Origin: Dyella silvae
GTDB taxonomy: Bacteria > Pseudomonadota > Gammaproteobacteria > Xanthomonadales > Rhodanobacteraceae
Length of the DNA stretch: 64,000 nucleotides
Assembly (NCBI RefSeq): GCF_026421305.1
Contig: NZ_JAPJBQ010000006.1
Span: 186,001-250,000, forward strand
Direction of reading: 5' to 3'
Position 1 is the stretch's first letter. Each line of letters opens with the position of its first letter. Positions 62,422 through 64,000 of this stretch are shown in pieces. Position numbers and translations under genes: made by a program. Below the pieces are notes generated by a model, which searched no databases, had not been told where the DNA came from, and worked only from the letters and a program-made list of their open reading frames with translations.

Positions 62422-64000
62422 TCAACCCGACGGCAAAGCCGTACTGGCCGCGGGAGCGGCGCCCTTGGTACGACGCTGTTCCAGCCACTGCAGGGTACGT
62501 TGCAACCACGCGCCTGCCTGGTGCGGGTTCCACACAAAGGTCGCCACACTTCGTGGCGGCATGGTGTACTCGAAGCGGAACTGTCCCTCGGCCACCGACA
62601 CCTGGCGCGCGTCCGTTGCGCTGTTCGCCATCACCAGCACGATGGATCCGCCGGAGGCGTTCTGAAAGGCCACATTGTCGAGGCCATTGTCGGTTTCGGT
62701 GGAGCCCACCCGGACGGCACCGGGCAAGACAAAGCTGCTGAAGTGCGCCAACGCGTAGTACTCGTCGTTGCGGCTCACATCTCCCGTCGCCGAGTCGATG
62801 GTGATCACGCCCTTGCAGGCTGCGCAGCCTCCGAAATGCGGCCCGTGGTTCTCATCGAGCGCAAGGTTCCAGTACACCACGCCGCGCGCCCACTGCCTGA
62901 TGCCTGTAATCAACAGGTTTCGTGAAAACCAGAGCAATTCGCCGTTCTTGCTGGACGCCCAATCGCCGCCCGAGCACTCGGTGATGTAGACATCTTTCCG
63001 TGGGTACGCACGATGCACGCGGCTCTGTGCGTATTGACTGCCTTCATAGCAATGCCACGCAACGCCATCGATGTAGCGCGCCGCGTCGGGATCGGCCAGC
63101 ACACTCAACGGTTGCTCGGGCTGATTCCAGTTGTGATCCCATTCCAGAATGTGTGTCGCTGGCTTGCGGCCTGCCAGCTTCGGGCCAAGGTATTGCCCCA
63201 CGACGCGCGCCCGCGTTGCGGCAGGCATTTCCATACCCGGGTACGTCACCGGCGTAAAGCTGGGCTCGTTCTGCAAGGTCAGCGCGGCGATGGGAATGCC
63301 ATACCCACGATACGTGTCGAGGTACTTGATGAGATAGTCCGCATAGGTACTTTCGTACTGCTCCAGCAACTCCCCGCCAATCAGGTTTTCGCTGGTCTTC
63401 ATCCACGCGGGCGCGCTCCACGACGACGCGATGATGAGCAGCCCTGGACGGATCGCGAGCACCTCACGCACGACCGGTATCACGTCGGCAAGATTGGCGG
63501 TGACATTGAAATGGGCCAATGACGGATCGGTCTGGCCAAAGGGAACATCATCCAGGGTGTAGGGCTTCAACGAGAAGTCCGAGGCCCCGATGGTCAGACG
63601 CATCATGTTGAGATTGAGGCTGGGCGGCGGACCATACAGCTCGTGCAACAAGGCACTCCGCTGCTGCGCGGTCAGCTTGTTCTGCAGCAACCACGCCGAT
63701 GAGTCCGTCATCGCGGCCCCGAAACCGGTCATGGTTTGATAGGTCCGATTGACATCGATGACCACATCGGCGGGCAACGTGCCTCGGGCGCTCAACGCAA
63801 TATCCGGCTGCCGCATAAGTTTCAGCCTGCGATCGCCCGTGCTAACCCACAGCGCCACGGCGGGCGTAAGTGGCCGCGCCGAAGGAATAGCCCTGGTCGC
63901 TATCGCAGGATGTTCAAAGCGCGGCAAGAAAAAGACAGCCAGCGTGATCAAGGAGAGCAGCGCGACGAAAACAGCAGTGGCGCGGCTGGAGCCTGAACTA
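62422..64000 (-). CDS. Glycoside hydrolase family 30 protein (5' end beyond the window)
   Basis: At least 520 residues of a GH30 beta-glycosidase (glucosylceramidase type). The acid/base Glu is in ALTLQNEPSF and the nucleophile Glu in VYITECSGGDW; TMTGFGAAMTDSSAWLLQNK and WSAPAWMKTSENLIGGEL are conserved, and a C-terminal beta-sandwich starts near residue 415. The frame is open through the right edge: the visible N-terminal segment (TAVFVALLSLITLAVFFLPR) is a membrane anchor or signal peptide, so a TTG at 63951 is probably internal and the true start lies outside. Natural substrate (glucosylceramide, beta-glucan or xylan) is unknown. The 168-bp gap to the HAF gene shows nothing else. Confidence 0.9.
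   Translation of the reverse strand, partial: SSGSSRATAVFVALLSLITLAVFFLPRFEHPAIATRAIPSARPLTPAVALWVSTGDRRLKLMRQPDIALSARGTLPADVVIDVNRTYQTMTGFGAAMTDSSAWLLQNKLTAQQRSALLHELYGPPPSLNLNMMRLTIGASDFSLKPYTLDDVPFGQTDPSLAHFNVTANLADVIPVVREVLAIRPGLLIIASSWSAPAWMKTSENLIGGELLEQYESTYADYLIKYLDTYRGYGIPIAALTLQNEPSFTPVTYPGMEMPAATRARVVGQYLGPKLAGRKPATHILEWDHNWNQPEQPLSVLADPDAARYIDGVAWHCYEGSQYAQSRVHRAYPRKDVYITECSGGDWASSKNGELLWFSRNLLITGIRQWARGVVYWNLALDENHGPHFGGCAACKGVITIDSATGDVSRNDEYYALAHFSSFVLPGAVRVGSTETDNGLDNVAFQNASGGSIVLVMANSATDARQVSVAEGQFRFEYTMPPRSVATFVWNPHQAGAWLQRTLQWLEQRRTKGAAPAASTALPSG

Overview
The window is a GC-rich gammaproteobacterial chromosome segment. The gene order (LysM protein-dprA-topA-tsaC facing def-fmt-rsmB), the Entner-Doudoroff operon zwf-pgl-edd-eda, the cyoABCD-SURF1 block, the Lys/Ala-rich tail on TopA and the many short palindromic intergenic repeats point to the Xanthomonadales, most likely Rhodanobacteraceae (Dyella/Rhodanobacter/Luteibacter type). 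The genus is an inference. No rRNA, tRNA, CRISPR array, IS element or phage gene was recognised.

Layout. 1-7.2 kb: ampE, an LplT-PlsC type phospholipid protein, small stress/detox-type genes (GNAT, RibD-C reductase, SRPBCC proteins, one apparent SnoaL-SRPBCC fusion) and purD. 7.2-8.2 kb: about 1 kb without a gene, built as a large imperfect inverted repeat. 8.2-18.3 kb: an AMP-ligase, tsaC, topA, dprA and a LysM protein on the minus strand, facing def-fmt-rsmB on the plus strand. 18.4-28.8 kb: a cell-surface glycan block (two GT39/ArnT-like transferases, three other glycosyltransferases, an O-antigen-ligase-like protein, a CDP-glycerol-transferase-like protein, a TPR protein and a LpxL-type acyltransferase). 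28.9-31.4 kb: dtd and rpoD with a strong terminator. 31.5-41.3 kb: accessory genes (methyltransferase in a lower-GC islet, SnoaL-like protein, S10 peptidase, EamA transporter, FtrA-type regulator, rhodanese, DUF1272, MASE1-PAS-GGDEF cyclase, MFS transporter). 41.4-46.2 kb: cyoABCD plus SURF1. 46.3-47.3 kb: DUF2501 protein and a lipoprotein. 47.4-52.3 kb: the Entner-Doudoroff/G6PDH operon. 53.2-59.7 kb: a complete chaperone-usher fimbrial operon. 59.9-60.6 kb: a GntR/UTRA regulator. 60.8-64 kb: a VOC protein, a repeat-containing secreted protein and a GH30 glycosidase cut by the window edge.

The strongest non-routine signal is an array of TGGTAT/ATACCA half-sites that occurs twice in the same orientation and with the same internal spacing: upstream of zwf (52311-52485) and directly in front of the GntR/UTRA gene (59701-59876). 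Between the sites the two copies have diverged, so the sites look functionally conserved. The simplest reading is that this GntR protein controls both itself and the glucose-6-phosphate/Entner-Doudoroff operon, and that the fimbrial operon now sits between the two copies. Other points of interest are the 785-bp inverted-repeat element after purD, a GT39 paralogue that lost the conserved acidic pair, an adhesin-pilin domain duplication, the usher tail and the quinol-oxidase-linked SURF1.
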